A DNA stretch of 64,000 nt from positions 186,001 to 250,000 of the forward strand of contig CALARK010000008.1 in the NCBI GenBank assembly GCA_937888595.1. The letters are read 5' to 3'. Positions 7,892 through 15,783 of this stretch are shown one piece after another (position 1 is the first letter of the stretch; every line of letters begins with the position of its first letter). The notes beneath the pieces are model-generated. The model did no database searches. It saw only the letters and a program-made list of their open reading frames with translations, and was not told where the DNA came from. The DNA comes from an uncultured Sterolibacteriaceae bacterium (GTDB taxonomy: Bacteria; Pseudomonadota; Gammaproteobacteria; Burkholderiales; Rhodocyclaceae). A program made the position numbers and the translations under genes.

Positions 7892-8694
7892 CAGGCCAAC
7901 CAGCGTTTTCTGCGGCGGTAGTGCTTCACTTCACGGAAGCTCTTGCGGCCGGCGCTCGACAGGCCGAGGTAGAACTCCTTGACGTCCTCGTTGCTGCGCA
8001 GGTCCTCGGCCTGGCCTTCCATCACGACACGGCCGTTTTCGAGGATGTAGCCGAAGTCGGCATAGCGCAGCGCGACCATGGTGTTCTGCTCGGCGAGCAG
8101 GAAACTCACCTTCTCGCGCTGGTTGAGATCGCGCACGATCTCGAAGATTTCCTCGACGATCTGCGGCGCGAGGCCCATCGACGGCTCGTCGAGCAGGATC
8201 ATCTCGGGGTTGGCCATCAGCGCGCGGCCGATGGCGGTCATCTGCTGCTCGCCACCGGAGGTGTAGCCGGCCTGCGAACTGCGCCGCTGCTTGAGGCGCG
8301 GAAAATACTGGTAGACCTTCTCGAGGCTGGCCTTCAGCTCGGCGCGCGATTGCGCCTGCGTGTAGGCGCCGGTCAGGAGATTCTCCTCGACCGTCAGGTG
8401 GGCGAAGCAATGGCGGCCTTCCATCACCTGAATGACGCCGCCCTTCACCATCTCGTTGGGGGTCATCTGGTCGACGCGCCGGTCCTTGAACTGGATGTCG
8501 CCCTTGGTCACCTCACCGCGCTCGGCGCGCAGCAGGTTGGAAATCGCTTTCAGGGTGGTCGTCTTGCCGGCGCCGTTGGCGCCCAGCAGCGCGACAATCT
8601 TGCCCTGCGGCACATCGAGCGACACGCCCTTGAGCACGAGGATGACGTGGTCGTAGATCACTTCGATGTTGTTGATGCTGAGATAGGAACCCAT
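7891..8694 (-). CDS. livF: Branched-chain amino acid-type ABC transporter ATPase LivF
   Basis: 267 residues. Walker A GANGAGKTT, signature TSGGEQQ, Walker B MILLDEPSMGLAP and the switch His region LLAEQNTM are all intact. The C-terminus is extended beyond the ABC fold by a basic tail (GRKSFREVKHYRRRKRWLA). That tail is also seen in LivF proteins of clusters linked to CoA ligases (recollection of family, not tested). It lies downstream of livK across a repeat-derived hairpin and is coupled to the ligase gene by a one-base overlap. It should form the ATPase heterodimer with LivG on the LivHM channel. Confidence 0.92.
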   Translation of the reverse strand: MGSYLSINNIEVIYDHVILVLKGVSLDVPQGKIVALLGANGAGKTTTLKAISNLLRAERGEVTKGDIQFKDRRVDQMTPNEMVKGGVIQVMEGRHCFAHLTVEENLLTGAYTQAQSRAELKASLEKVYQYFPRLKQRRSSQAGYTSGGEQQMTAIGRALMANPEMILLDEPSMGLAPQIVEEIFEIVRDLNQREKVSFLLAEQNTMVALRYADFGYILENGRVVMEGQAEDLRSNEDVKEFYLGLSSAGRKSFREVKHYRRRKRWLA

Positions 8695-8712
8695 GTCGTC
8701 TCTCGGTAAATG

Positions 8713-8735
8713 AAAGTCGGCGCCGACGGGACGGC
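8713..8735 (+). repeat. Dispersed 23-bp repeat, copy 5 (left arm of inverted pair)
   Basis: One mismatch. Forms a long hairpin with copy 6 between livK and livF. Confidence 0.9.
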
Positions 8736-8737
8736 GC

Positions 8738-8761
8738 GCCGTCCTGCCGGCGCCGACTTTT
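8738..8761 (-). repeat. Dispersed 23-bp repeat, copy 6 (right arm of inverted pair)
   Basis: One mismatch. Opposite orientation to copy 5, two bases away. Confidence 0.9.
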
Positions 8762-8773
8762 ACTGCATGTGGC

Positions 8774-10102
8774 TTACTTTTCCTTGCTGCAATCGCGCGG
8801 CGTGATGCCCTTTTCCTTGGCGTACTTCGCGGCGTCGGCCTGGAACAGGGGGTGGATCAGCGTCTTGTTGCCCTCGATCCAGTCGGTCAGCGGCGTCCAC
8901 TTGCTGCCGTCCCACTGCTGCATCTTCACCTTGCCCGAGCCTTCGTGGTTGCTGCACGAGGTCTTCACGTCGGGCAGCAGGCCGGTGGCACCAAGTTCCT
9001 TCAGGCGCGCCTCGGTGATGTTGAGGTTCTCGAGACCCCAACGCACCTGCTCGGCGTTCATCGCCTTGCCCTTGCCGTACTTGGCCTGCGCGGTGAGCAG
9101 CGCCTCGACCGACAGCACGGCGGCGGACACGCCGCGGTTGTAGAGGATGGTGCCGAGCTTGGAGGTGTCCTTCATGTTGCCCTTGCCGGCGCCATACACG
9201 GTCTTCTCGATGTCGGCGATCAGCGGCACGCCCTTGCCGGCCACGTTCCAGGTCGCGGACATGTAGCCCTTGGCGGCGTCGCCGGCGGGGATCACGTCCT
9301 CCTCGGAACCGGCCCACCAGGAACCGATCATGCGGTCGCGCGGGAAGCCCATCTTCTGCGCGGTCTTGATGGCGGTCATGTTCATCACGCCCCAGCCCCA
9401 CATGATCACGTAGTCCGGCTTCTCCTGGCGGATGCGCTGCCACTGCGCGCCCTGCTCGTTGCCGGGGTGAGCGACCGGGATCTGCACCAGTTCATACTTG
9501 TTGAGGCGCCCTTCGGCTTCCAGCGCGAGGATCGGCTCCTTGCCGTAGGCGGAATCGTGATAGAGGAAGACGATCTTCTTGCCGGCGAGGCTGCCGCCGT
9601 TCTTGTCCTTGAGGAACTTGATGATCGCGGATGCCTGCATCTGGTAGGTGGTCACCAGCGGGAAGGCCCAGGGGAAGACCGAACCGTCCACCGCGCTGGT
9701 CAGGCCATAGCCCTGCATCGCCAGCGGCAGCTTGTCGGCGGCCGTCTTGTCGACCAGCGCGTAGGAAATGCCGGTGGACATGGTGTGGATCGGGCCGGGG
9801 AAGGCCTTGGCCTTCGACTTCAGGCGCTCGTAGCACTCGACGCCCTTGGCAGTGTTGTACTCGGTCTCGCACTCTTCCCACGCGTTCTGGACGCCGTTCA
9901 TGCCGCCCTTCATGTTTACGTAGGTCAGGTAGTCGATGAAGCCGCCGTAGAAGGACTGGCCGTTAGCGCCGTAGGGGCCGACCCGGTAGGAGGGCAGCAT
10001 GAAGAACTGCTCTTCGGCGGCGTAGGCGGACGGCAGTGCCGCCGAGAAACAGGCGGCGGCCACGGAGGTCGCGATGGCGATCTGCTTGAACTTCTTGATC
10101 AT
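8774..10102 (-). CDS. livK: Periplasmic substrate-binding protein of Liv-type ABC transporter
   Basis: 442 residues from ATG 10102, preceded by GAGGAG with 6 nt spacing. A Sec signal peptide (MIKKFKQIAIATSVAAACFSAALPSAYA, cleavage near AYA-AE) precedes a Peripla_BP_6 type I binding fold. The protein belongs to the longer type of about 440 residues that often accompanies acyl-CoA ligase genes, rather than classical LivJ/K. Substrates of that type may be aromatic or fatty acids instead of amino acids, which is inference. A strong hairpin follows the gene, which could stabilise this mRNA relative to livF. Confidence 0.88.
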   Translation of the reverse strand: MIKKFKQIAIATSVAAACFSAALPSAYAAEEQFFMLPSYRVGPYGANGQSFYGGFIDYLTYVNMKGGMNGVQNAWEECETEYNTAKGVECYERLKSKAKAFPGPIHTMSTGISYALVDKTAADKLPLAMQGYGLTSAVDGSVFPWAFPLVTTYQMQASAIIKFLKDKNGGSLAGKKIVFLYHDSAYGKEPILALEAEGRLNKYELVQIPVAHPGNEQGAQWQRIRQEKPDYVIMWGWGVMNMTAIKTAQKMGFPRDRMIGSWWAGSEEDVIPAGDAAKGYMSATWNVAGKGVPLIADIEKTVYGAGKGNMKDTSKLGTILYNRGVSAAVLSVEALLTAQAKYGKGKAMNAEQVRWGLENLNITEARLKELGATGLLPDVKTSCSNHEGSGKVKMQQWDGSKWTPLTDWIEGNKTLIHPLFQADAAKYAKEKGITPRDCSKEK

Positions 10103-10140
10103 GTAAGTCTCCTCTTCTTTGGTGGTTATCAACTGCTGGT

Positions 10141-11217
10141 TTAATGCGGGAAAGGCCACAGACGCAACTTCTCCTTGCCGATCTGCCACAGGCGGGCAAG
10201 GCCATGCGGCTCGACGATCAGGAAGAACATGATCAGCGCGCCGAAAATCATCAGCTGGATGTGCGACACCGTGGCGCTACCGAAGGGCAGGCCGAGCAGT
10301 TCGGAAAGCGCCGGCAGCGCGATGTCGAGGAAGATCGGCAGCAGCAGGATGAAGGCCGCGCCGAGGAAGCTGCCGAGGATGCTGCCGACGCCGCCGACGA
10401 TGATCATGAACAGGATCTTGAACGACAGGTCGAGCGAAAAACCGTCCGGCTCGACCGAGCCGAGATAGCAGAAGGCGTAGAGCGCCCCGGCCACGCCGCA
10501 ATAGAAGGAGCTGACGGCGAAGGCGAGCAGCTTGGTGCGCATCAGGCGGATGCCGATCACCTCGGCCGCCACGTCCATGTCGCGCACCGCCATCCAGGCC
10601 CGGCCGGTCGTCGAGCGCACCATGTTCTTCGCCAGCAGCGCGAGCACGGAAACGATCGTCAGCACCAGCAGGTAGCGCGACTGCGGCGTATCGAACTTGA
10701 AGCCGAGGATCTCGACGTTCGGCACGGAAATCACGCCGGAAGACGAGTTGTTCGACAGGTAGGGGAACTTGGTCAGGCACCAGACAATGAAGAATTGCGC
10801 CGCCAGCGTCGCCACCGCGAGGTAGAAACCCTTGATGCGCAGCGAAGGCAGGCCGAACAGGATGCCGACGCCCGCTGCCGTCATGCCGGCGAGGATGAAC
10901 GACAGCAGCACCGGCATGCCGTCGACGCGCACCTGGAAGTTATACGCCGCGTAGGCGCCCACCGCCATGAAGGCCGCCGAGCCGAGGGACAGCTGGCCGG
11001 CATAGCCGGTCAGGATGTTGAGCCCCAGTGCGGCGAGCGCGAAGATCAGGAAGGGGATCAGGATGGCGTTGAACCAGTAGTTGCTGGCAAACAGCGGCAA
11101 CGCCAGGAAGGCGAAGGCCAGCAGCAGGACGATGCCGATGCGGTCCTGGCGGATCGGGAAGATCTGCTGGTCGGCGGCGTAGCTGGTCTTGAATTGTCCG
11201 GTTTCTCTGTAGAACAT
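10141..11217 (-). CDS. livM: Liv-type ABC transporter permease LivM
   Basis: 358 residues with about ten membrane segments. The conserved permease loop GLPSLRIKGFYLAVATLA and the ATPase-coupling motif region RAWMAVRDMDVAAEVIGI are typical of LivM. It starts 3 nt after the livH stop and ends 38 nt before livK. Together with LivH it forms the inner-membrane channel. Confidence 0.92.
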   Translation of the reverse strand: MFYRETGQFKTSYAADQQIFPIRQDRIGIVLLLAFAFLALPLFASNYWFNAILIPFLIFALAALGLNILTGYAGQLSLGSAAFMAVGAYAAYNFQVRVDGMPVLLSFILAGMTAAGVGILFGLPSLRIKGFYLAVATLAAQFFIVWCLTKFPYLSNNSSSGVISVPNVEILGFKFDTPQSRYLLVLTIVSVLALLAKNMVRSTTGRAWMAVRDMDVAAEVIGIRLMRTKLLAFAVSSFYCGVAGALYAFCYLGSVEPDGFSLDLSFKILFMIIVGGVGSILGSFLGAAFILLLPIFLDIALPALSELLGLPFGSATVSHIQLMIFGALIMFFLIVEPHGLARLWQIGKEKLRLWPFPH

Positions 11218-11220
11218 TTC

Positions 11221-12135
11221 TTAAACCCGATCGATGTGTTTCTCGCCGAAGAGACCTTCGGGACGTACCAACAGGAAGAGCAGGGCCATCACATAGGGGA
11301 ACCAGCCCTCGATGCCGCCGAAATTGCCGCCGAACCAGCCGGCCATCACCGGCGGAATGTAGATCTCGGCCAGCTTCTCGGAAGCGCCGATGATGAGGCC
11401 GCCGACGATGGCGCCCGGCACCGAGGTGAAGCCGCCGAGGATCAGCACCGGCAGCGCCTTCAGCGCGGTGAAGGTGAGCGCGAACTGCACGCCGTTGCGC
11501 GAGCCCCAGAGCATGCCGGCCACCAGCGCGACGAAGCCGGCCACGGCCCAGACCAGCGCCCAGATGTGCTGCAGCGGGATGCCGATCGACAGCGCGGCCT
11601 GGTGGTCGTCGGCCACCGCGCGCAGCGCGCGGCCGATGCGCGTGTACTGGAAGAACAGTGCCAGCAGGGCGACCAGCGCGAGGGCGAGGCCGGCGGCGAA
11701 CAGATCGAACTTGCTGATCACCATGTTCCAGTTGTCGAGAATCCAGGGAATCGGCTCGTCGACCAGACCGATGTCGAGCGCGCGCACCTCGTTGCCCCAC
11801 AGCAGCGGCGCGAAGCCGTCGATGAAGAACGACAAGCCGATGGTCGCCATGAACAGCGCGATCGGCGGCTGGTTGACCATCTTGCGCAGCACGAACTTCT
11901 CTGTCGCGATACCGAACAGCGTCATGACGACGAAGGCGAGAATGAAGGCGAGCCAAAGCGGCGCGCCGTGCTCCATGAAACCGACCAGCGACAGGGCGGC
12001 GAAAAAGACCATCGCGCCCTGGGCGAAGTTGAACACGCCGGAGGCCTTGAAGATCAGCACGAAGCCCAGCGCCACCAGCGAGTACATCACGCCGGACAAC
12101 AGGCCGCCGATCAATACTTCGAAGAAGAATTGCAT
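11221..12135 (-). CDS. livH: Liv-type ABC transporter permease LivH
   Basis: 304 residues, multi-spanning, with the N-terminal LIGGLLSGVMYSLVALGFVLIFKASGVFNFAQGAM motif of LivH and the EAA-like coupling loop RIGRALRAVADDHQAALSIGI. The start is supported by AAGGAGG 9 nt upstream. It lies between livG and livM in the operon. Confidence 0.92.
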   Translation of the reverse strand: MQFFFEVLIGGLLSGVMYSLVALGFVLIFKASGVFNFAQGAMVFFAALSLVGFMEHGAPLWLAFILAFVVMTLFGIATEKFVLRKMVNQPPIALFMATIGLSFFIDGFAPLLWGNEVRALDIGLVDEPIPWILDNWNMVISKFDLFAAGLALALVALLALFFQYTRIGRALRAVADDHQAALSIGIPLQHIWALVWAVAGFVALVAGMLWGSRNGVQFALTFTALKALPVLILGGFTSVPGAIVGGLIIGASEKLAEIYIPPVMAGWFGGNFGGIEGWFPYVMALLFLLVRPEGLFGEKHIDRV

Positions 12136-12149
12136 CTGTCCTTGCCTCC

Positions 12150-12932
12150 TTAGTGCTGCGTGCCGAGATAGGCCGCGATGACCTCGGGATTGTTCTTCAC
12201 CTCGTCCGGCTCGCCATCGCCGATCTTCTTGCCGTAGTCGAGCACCACGACGCGGTCGGAGATGTCCATGACCACGCCCATGTCATGCTCGATCAGCACG
12301 ATCGTGGTGCCGAGCTGGTCGTTCACGTCGAGAATGAAGCGACACATGTCCTGCTTCTCCTCGACGTTCATGCCGGCCATCGGCTCGTCGAGCAGCAGGA
12401 TGCTCGGCTCGGCTGCCAGCGCGCGGCCGAGTTCGACACGCTTCTGCAGACCGTAGGGCAGGCGTCCGACCGGGGTCTTGCGGATGTGCTCGATTTCGAG
12501 GAAGTCAACCACCTCTTCCACCTTCCTGCGATGCTCCAACTCCTCGCGCTTGGCCGGCCCCCACCACAAGGCGTGCTGGAGGAAGTTGCTCTTCATCTTG
12601 AGGTTACGGCCCGTCATCAGGTTGTCCAGCACGCTCATGCCCTTGAACAACGCGATGTTCTGGAAGGTGCGCGCGAAACCCGCGGCGGCGGCTTCGTGCG
12701 TGTTCATGTCCTTGCGATGTTCGCCGCGGAAGATGATCTCGCCTTCCTGCGGGTGATAGACGCCGTTGATGACGTTGAGCATCGAGCTCTTGCCCGCGCC
12801 GTTCGGGCCGATGATGGCGCGAATCTCGTGTTCGCGCACATTGAACGAGATGTCGGTCAGCGCCTTGACGCCGCCGAAACGCAGCGAAATGTTCTTGAGG
12901 TCGAGAATGACCTCGCCGATCTGTCTTGCCAT
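12150..12932 (-). CDS. livG: Branched-chain amino acid-type ABC transporter ATPase LivG
   Basis: 260 residues. Walker A is GPNGAGKSS, followed by the LivG-type signature LPYGLQKRVELGRAL, Walker B ILLLDEPMAGMN, and VLIEHDMGVV with the switch histidine. LivG-type ATPases lack the classical LSGGQ sequence, so its absence is not a defect. It begins 12 nt after the acyl-CoA synthetase stop and is second in the operon. Confidence 0.92.
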   Translation of the reverse strand: MARQIGEVILDLKNISLRFGGVKALTDISFNVREHEIRAIIGPNGAGKSSMLNVINGVYHPQEGEIIFRGEHRKDMNTHEAAAAGFARTFQNIALFKGMSVLDNLMTGRNLKMKSNFLQHALWWGPAKREELEHRRKVEEVVDFLEIEHIRKTPVGRLPYGLQKRVELGRALAAEPSILLLDEPMAGMNVEEKQDMCRFILDVNDQLGTTIVLIEHDMGVVMDISDRVVVLDYGKKIGDGEPDEVKNNPEVIAAYLGTQH

Positions 12933-12944
12933 GGTTCCGTTTTC

Positions 12945-14921
12945 CTAAGCGGCGTGCTTGGCGGCGGCGTGCGGGAACACGCGCGCGTCGCGGATGACGA
13001 GGTCGGCGGACACCTTGCCCTTGCGGCCGTCCTCGAACTTGACCTCGGTTTCGATGAACTGGCTGGCCTTGCCACCGTAGAGTGCCTCGATGAGGATGCC
13101 GTATTTCTCGGCGATGAAGCCGCGCCGGACCTTCCGGGTCCGCGTCAACTCGTCGTCGTCGGGATCGAGCTCCTTGTGCAGCACCAGGAAGCGGTGGATC
13201 TGCGTGTCCGCCACCATCGCGTCGTGGGCCAGCTCGGCATTCACCTGCTCGACGCACTCCAGGATCAGTTGTAGCACTTCCGGCTTGGCGGCGAGATCGG
13301 TGTAGCCGGCGTAGGGAATGCCGCGCCGTTCCGCCCAGTTGCCCACCGCACCCATGTCGATGTTGATGAAGGCGCACACCATGTCGCGGTCGTGGCCGAA
13401 GGCCACCGCTTCCTTGATGTACGAGAAGAACTTGAGCTTGTTCTCGATGTAGTTCGGCGCGAACATCGCGCCGTTCGTGAGCTTGCCGACGTCCTTGGCA
13501 CGGTCGATGATCTTGAGGTGCCCCTCCTCGTCGAGGAAGCCGGCATCGCCGGTCATGAAGTAGCCTTCGGCGTTGATCGACTCGGCGGTGGCATCGGGAC
13601 GCTGGTAGTACTCCTTGAGCAGCATCGGGCCCTTGACGAGAATCTCGCCGTTGTCGGCAATCTTGATCTCGACGCCGGGCGCCGGCAGGCCGACCGAGTC
13701 GAACTTGATCTGGCGGTCCGGCTGCAGGCAGACGTAGGCGCAGGTTTCGGTCTGGCCGTAGAGCTGCTTCAGGTTGATGCCGATCGAACGATAGAAGCGA
13801 AACAGGTCGGGGCCGATCGCCGCACCGGCCGTATAGGCGACGCGGATGCGGCTCATGCCCAGCACGTTCTTGAGCGGGCCGAACACCAGCAGGTCGCCCA
13901 GCGCGTAAAGCAGCCGGTCCTGCGTGCCGACGGGCCTGCCGTCGAGGATGTCGGCGCCGCAACGCTTGGCCACGTCCATGAAGTAATGGAACATGCGCCG
14001 CTTGATCGTCCCCGCGTCCTCCATGCGGATCATCACCTGCGTCAGCATGTTCTCGAACACGCGTGGCGGCGCGAAGTAGAAGGTCGGGCCGATCTCGCGC
14101 ATGTCCGTCATCACGGTATCGCCGGACTCGGGGCAATTCACCGTGAAACCGGCCACCAGCGCCTGCGCGTAGGAGAACAGGTTGTCGCCGACCCAGGCCA
14201 TCGGCAGATAGGACAGCACCTCGTCGTCCCCGTCCAGGCCATCGAAGCTGCAACCGCCGCGCGCCGCGGAAATCAGCGCGCGATGTGTCTGGCAGACGCC
14301 CTTCGGCTTGCCGGTCGTGCCCGAGGTGTAGAGCATGATGGCGGTGTCGTCGGGCTGTCCCTGGTCGATTTCCTGGTCGAGGAAATCCATGTGATTCGTA
14401 TCGTGGATGCAACCGGCGGCGATCACCTCGTCGAGGCCGTGCAGGAAGGGCTGCGAATAATGGCGCATGCCGCGCGGATCGTCGTAAACGATGTGCTGCA
14501 ACTCCGGACACTGGTCCATCACTTCGAGCAGCTTGTCGACCTGCTCCTGGTCCTCGACGATGGCGACATGAATGCCCGCATCCTGCAGGACGAAAGTCAT
14601 TTCCTGTGCGACGGCATCCTGGTACATCGGCACCGGGATGCCGCCCAGCATCTGCGCCGCACACATCGCCCAGTAGAGGCGCGGCCGGTTGTCGCCGATG
14701 ATGGCCAGGCGGTCGCCGCGCTTGAAACCGAGTTCGGCCAGCCCGCAGGCCATGCCGCGCACCTCGCGCGCCGCCTCCGCCCAGGTCCAGCTCTGCCAGA
14801 TGCCGAGATCCTTTTCGCGCACCGCGGGGCGATCGCCGCGCTCACGTCCATGCGCCAGCAACAGGCGCGGGAAAGTCGTCCGATCGTCGGATGCGGCAGC
14901 ATCCGTTCTTGCAGCGGTCAT
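12945..14921 (-). CDS. Long-chain-type acyl-CoA synthetase (AMP-forming)
   Basis: 658 residues from ATG 14921, preceded by GGAGG with 6 nt spacing; open sequence further upstream lacks homology. The ATP-binding P-loop region is IMLYTSGTTGKPKGVCQTH, with an adenine motif around YGQTETCAY and MTGDAGFLDEEGHLKIIDRAKD in the hinge. It activates a carboxylic acid to its CoA thioester. It is the first gene of a seven-gene operon with a Liv-type importer and a second ligase, so uptake and activation of the same acid is a reasonable inference. The regulator encoded divergently at 15068 is a likely controller. Confidence 0.85.
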   Translation of the reverse strand: MTAARTDAAASDDRTTFPRLLLAHGRERGDRPAVREKDLGIWQSWTWAEAAREVRGMACGLAELGFKRGDRLAIIGDNRPRLYWAMCAAQMLGGIPVPMYQDAVAQEMTFVLQDAGIHVAIVEDQEQVDKLLEVMDQCPELQHIVYDDPRGMRHYSQPFLHGLDEVIAAGCIHDTNHMDFLDQEIDQGQPDDTAIMLYTSGTTGKPKGVCQTHRALISAARGGCSFDGLDGDDEVLSYLPMAWVGDNLFSYAQALVAGFTVNCPESGDTVMTDMREIGPTFYFAPPRVFENMLTQVMIRMEDAGTIKRRMFHYFMDVAKRCGADILDGRPVGTQDRLLYALGDLLVFGPLKNVLGMSRIRVAYTAGAAIGPDLFRFYRSIGINLKQLYGQTETCAYVCLQPDRQIKFDSVGLPAPGVEIKIADNGEILVKGPMLLKEYYQRPDATAESINAEGYFMTGDAGFLDEEGHLKIIDRAKDVGKLTNGAMFAPNYIENKLKFFSYIKEAVAFGHDRDMVCAFINIDMGAVGNWAERRGIPYAGYTDLAAKPEVLQLILECVEQVNAELAHDAMVADTQIHRFLVLHKELDPDDDELTRTRKVRRGFIAEKYGILIEALYGGKASQFIETEVKFEDGRKGKVSADLVIRDARVFPHAAAKHAA

Positions 14922-15055
14922 ACAGCTCCTCCATCCGGTTTCGTCGTCTCGCCACGAGCGGAACGCATGTGACGATCGCGGTTTGCTCTGCTGCGCCGCA
15001 GCAGGCCGGCGTTTCATTGTATCGGTCGAGACGGACTGTAACCCGCGTGTCTGCC

Positions 15056-15061
15056 TATAAT
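15056..15061 (+). promoter_or_regulatory. -10 element of the Crp/Fnr gene promoter (probably leaderless)
   Basis: A perfect TATAAT ends 6 nt before the GTG start codon at 15068, so transcription should begin at or very near the start codon. No convincing -35 box lies 16-18 nt upstream and no Shine-Dalgarno sequence is possible. An activator-dependent or weak autoregulated promoter with a leaderless message is inferred. Confidence 0.55.
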
Positions 15062-15080
15062 TGTCGCGTGCCTGACAATT
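15059..15080 (+). promoter_or_regulatory. 22-bp dyad operator candidate for the Crp/Fnr regulator
   Basis: AATTGTC and GACAATT form a perfect 7-bp inverted repeat around an 8-bp spacer. The 22-bp length and spacing equal those of Crp-family sites. It covers the end of the -10 box, the expected transcription start and the first codons of the regulator gene, which is the position of an autorepression site. It could also influence the divergent acyl-CoA synthetase operon. Confidence 0.5.
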
Positions 15081-15775
15081 CCGCCAAACCCGCTGTTCCG
15101 TTGCGCTCACTCGACGAAGCCATCGCGCTGTCACGCTGGGCACGCGGCCTCGACGCGGCCGACTTGGCACGCGTGCGCGAGGGCATGGTCGAGCGCCATA
15201 TCCCTGCCGGCGGATTCATCTGTCGCCACGGCGAGATGCCGACCTGCTGGATGGGCGTGATCGACGGGCTGGTGAAAATGTCCTCCGACTGGGTCACCGG
15301 CAAGACCGCCTCCTACGCCGGCATCCCCACCGGCGGCTGGTTTGGCGAAGGTTCGCTGCTCAAGCCCGAACCGCGCCGCTACGATGTGATCGCCCTGCGC
15401 GATTCGCGCATCGCCTGCATGAAGCGCGATACCTTCCACTGGCTGCTCGACAACAGCATCGCCTTCAATCACGCCATCATCGAACAGATCAACGAGCGGC
15501 TCGGGCAATTCATCGGCCTGCTCGAGTCGGAGCGTCTCCATGACACCGACACGCGCGTCGCGCGCAGCCTCTCGATCATGTTCAACCCCGTGCTCTATCC
15601 CGGACAGAACGAGACGCTCACCATCTCGCAGGAAGAAATCGGCCACCTCGCCGGCGTCTCCCGCCAGCGCGTGAATCGCTCGCTGAAACTGCTCGAGGAT
15701 GCCGGCTTCCTGCGCATCGAGTACGGCGGCATCGCCATCCTCGACCTCGACGGACTGCGCCGCTTCGGCGGATAG
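15068..15775 (+). CDS. Crp/Fnr-family transcriptional regulator
   Basis: 235 residues from GTG 15068. An N-terminal cyclic-nucleotide-binding-type beta barrel (about 30-150, with ERHIPAGGFICRHGEMPTCWMGVIDGLVKMS) leads through a dimer helix to a Crp-type winged helix (TISQEEIGHLAGVSRQRVNRSLKLLEDAGFLRIEYGGIAILD). There is no N-terminal four-cysteine cluster, so it is not a classical FNR oxygen sensor; the effector is unknown. It is divergent from the acyl-CoA synthetase/liv operon and a dyad covers its own start, suggesting autoregulation and control of that operon. Further upstream starts have no support. Confidence 0.82.
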   Translation: MPDNSAKPAVPLRSLDEAIALSRWARGLDAADLARVREGMVERHIPAGGFICRHGEMPTCWMGVIDGLVKMSSDWVTGKTASYAGIPTGGWFGEGSLLKPEPRRYDVIALRDSRIACMKRDTFHWLLDNSIAFNHAIIEQINERLGQFIGLLESERLHDTDTRVARSLSIMFNPVLYPGQNETLTISQEEIGHLAGVSRQRVNRSLKLLEDAGFLRIEYGGIAILDLDGLRRFGG

Positions 15776-15783
15776 CCGGTCTC

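Larger units (their letters stand above)
8713..8761. terminator. Hairpin from an inverted repeat pair between livK and livF
   Basis: Copies 5 and 6 pair over 23 bp with one A-C mismatch and one G-U pair around a 2-nt turn, ending in TTT on the minus strand and TTTT on the plus strand. It is a strong structure in the livK-livF gap, probably reducing read-through or protecting livK mRNA. Confidence 0.65.
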
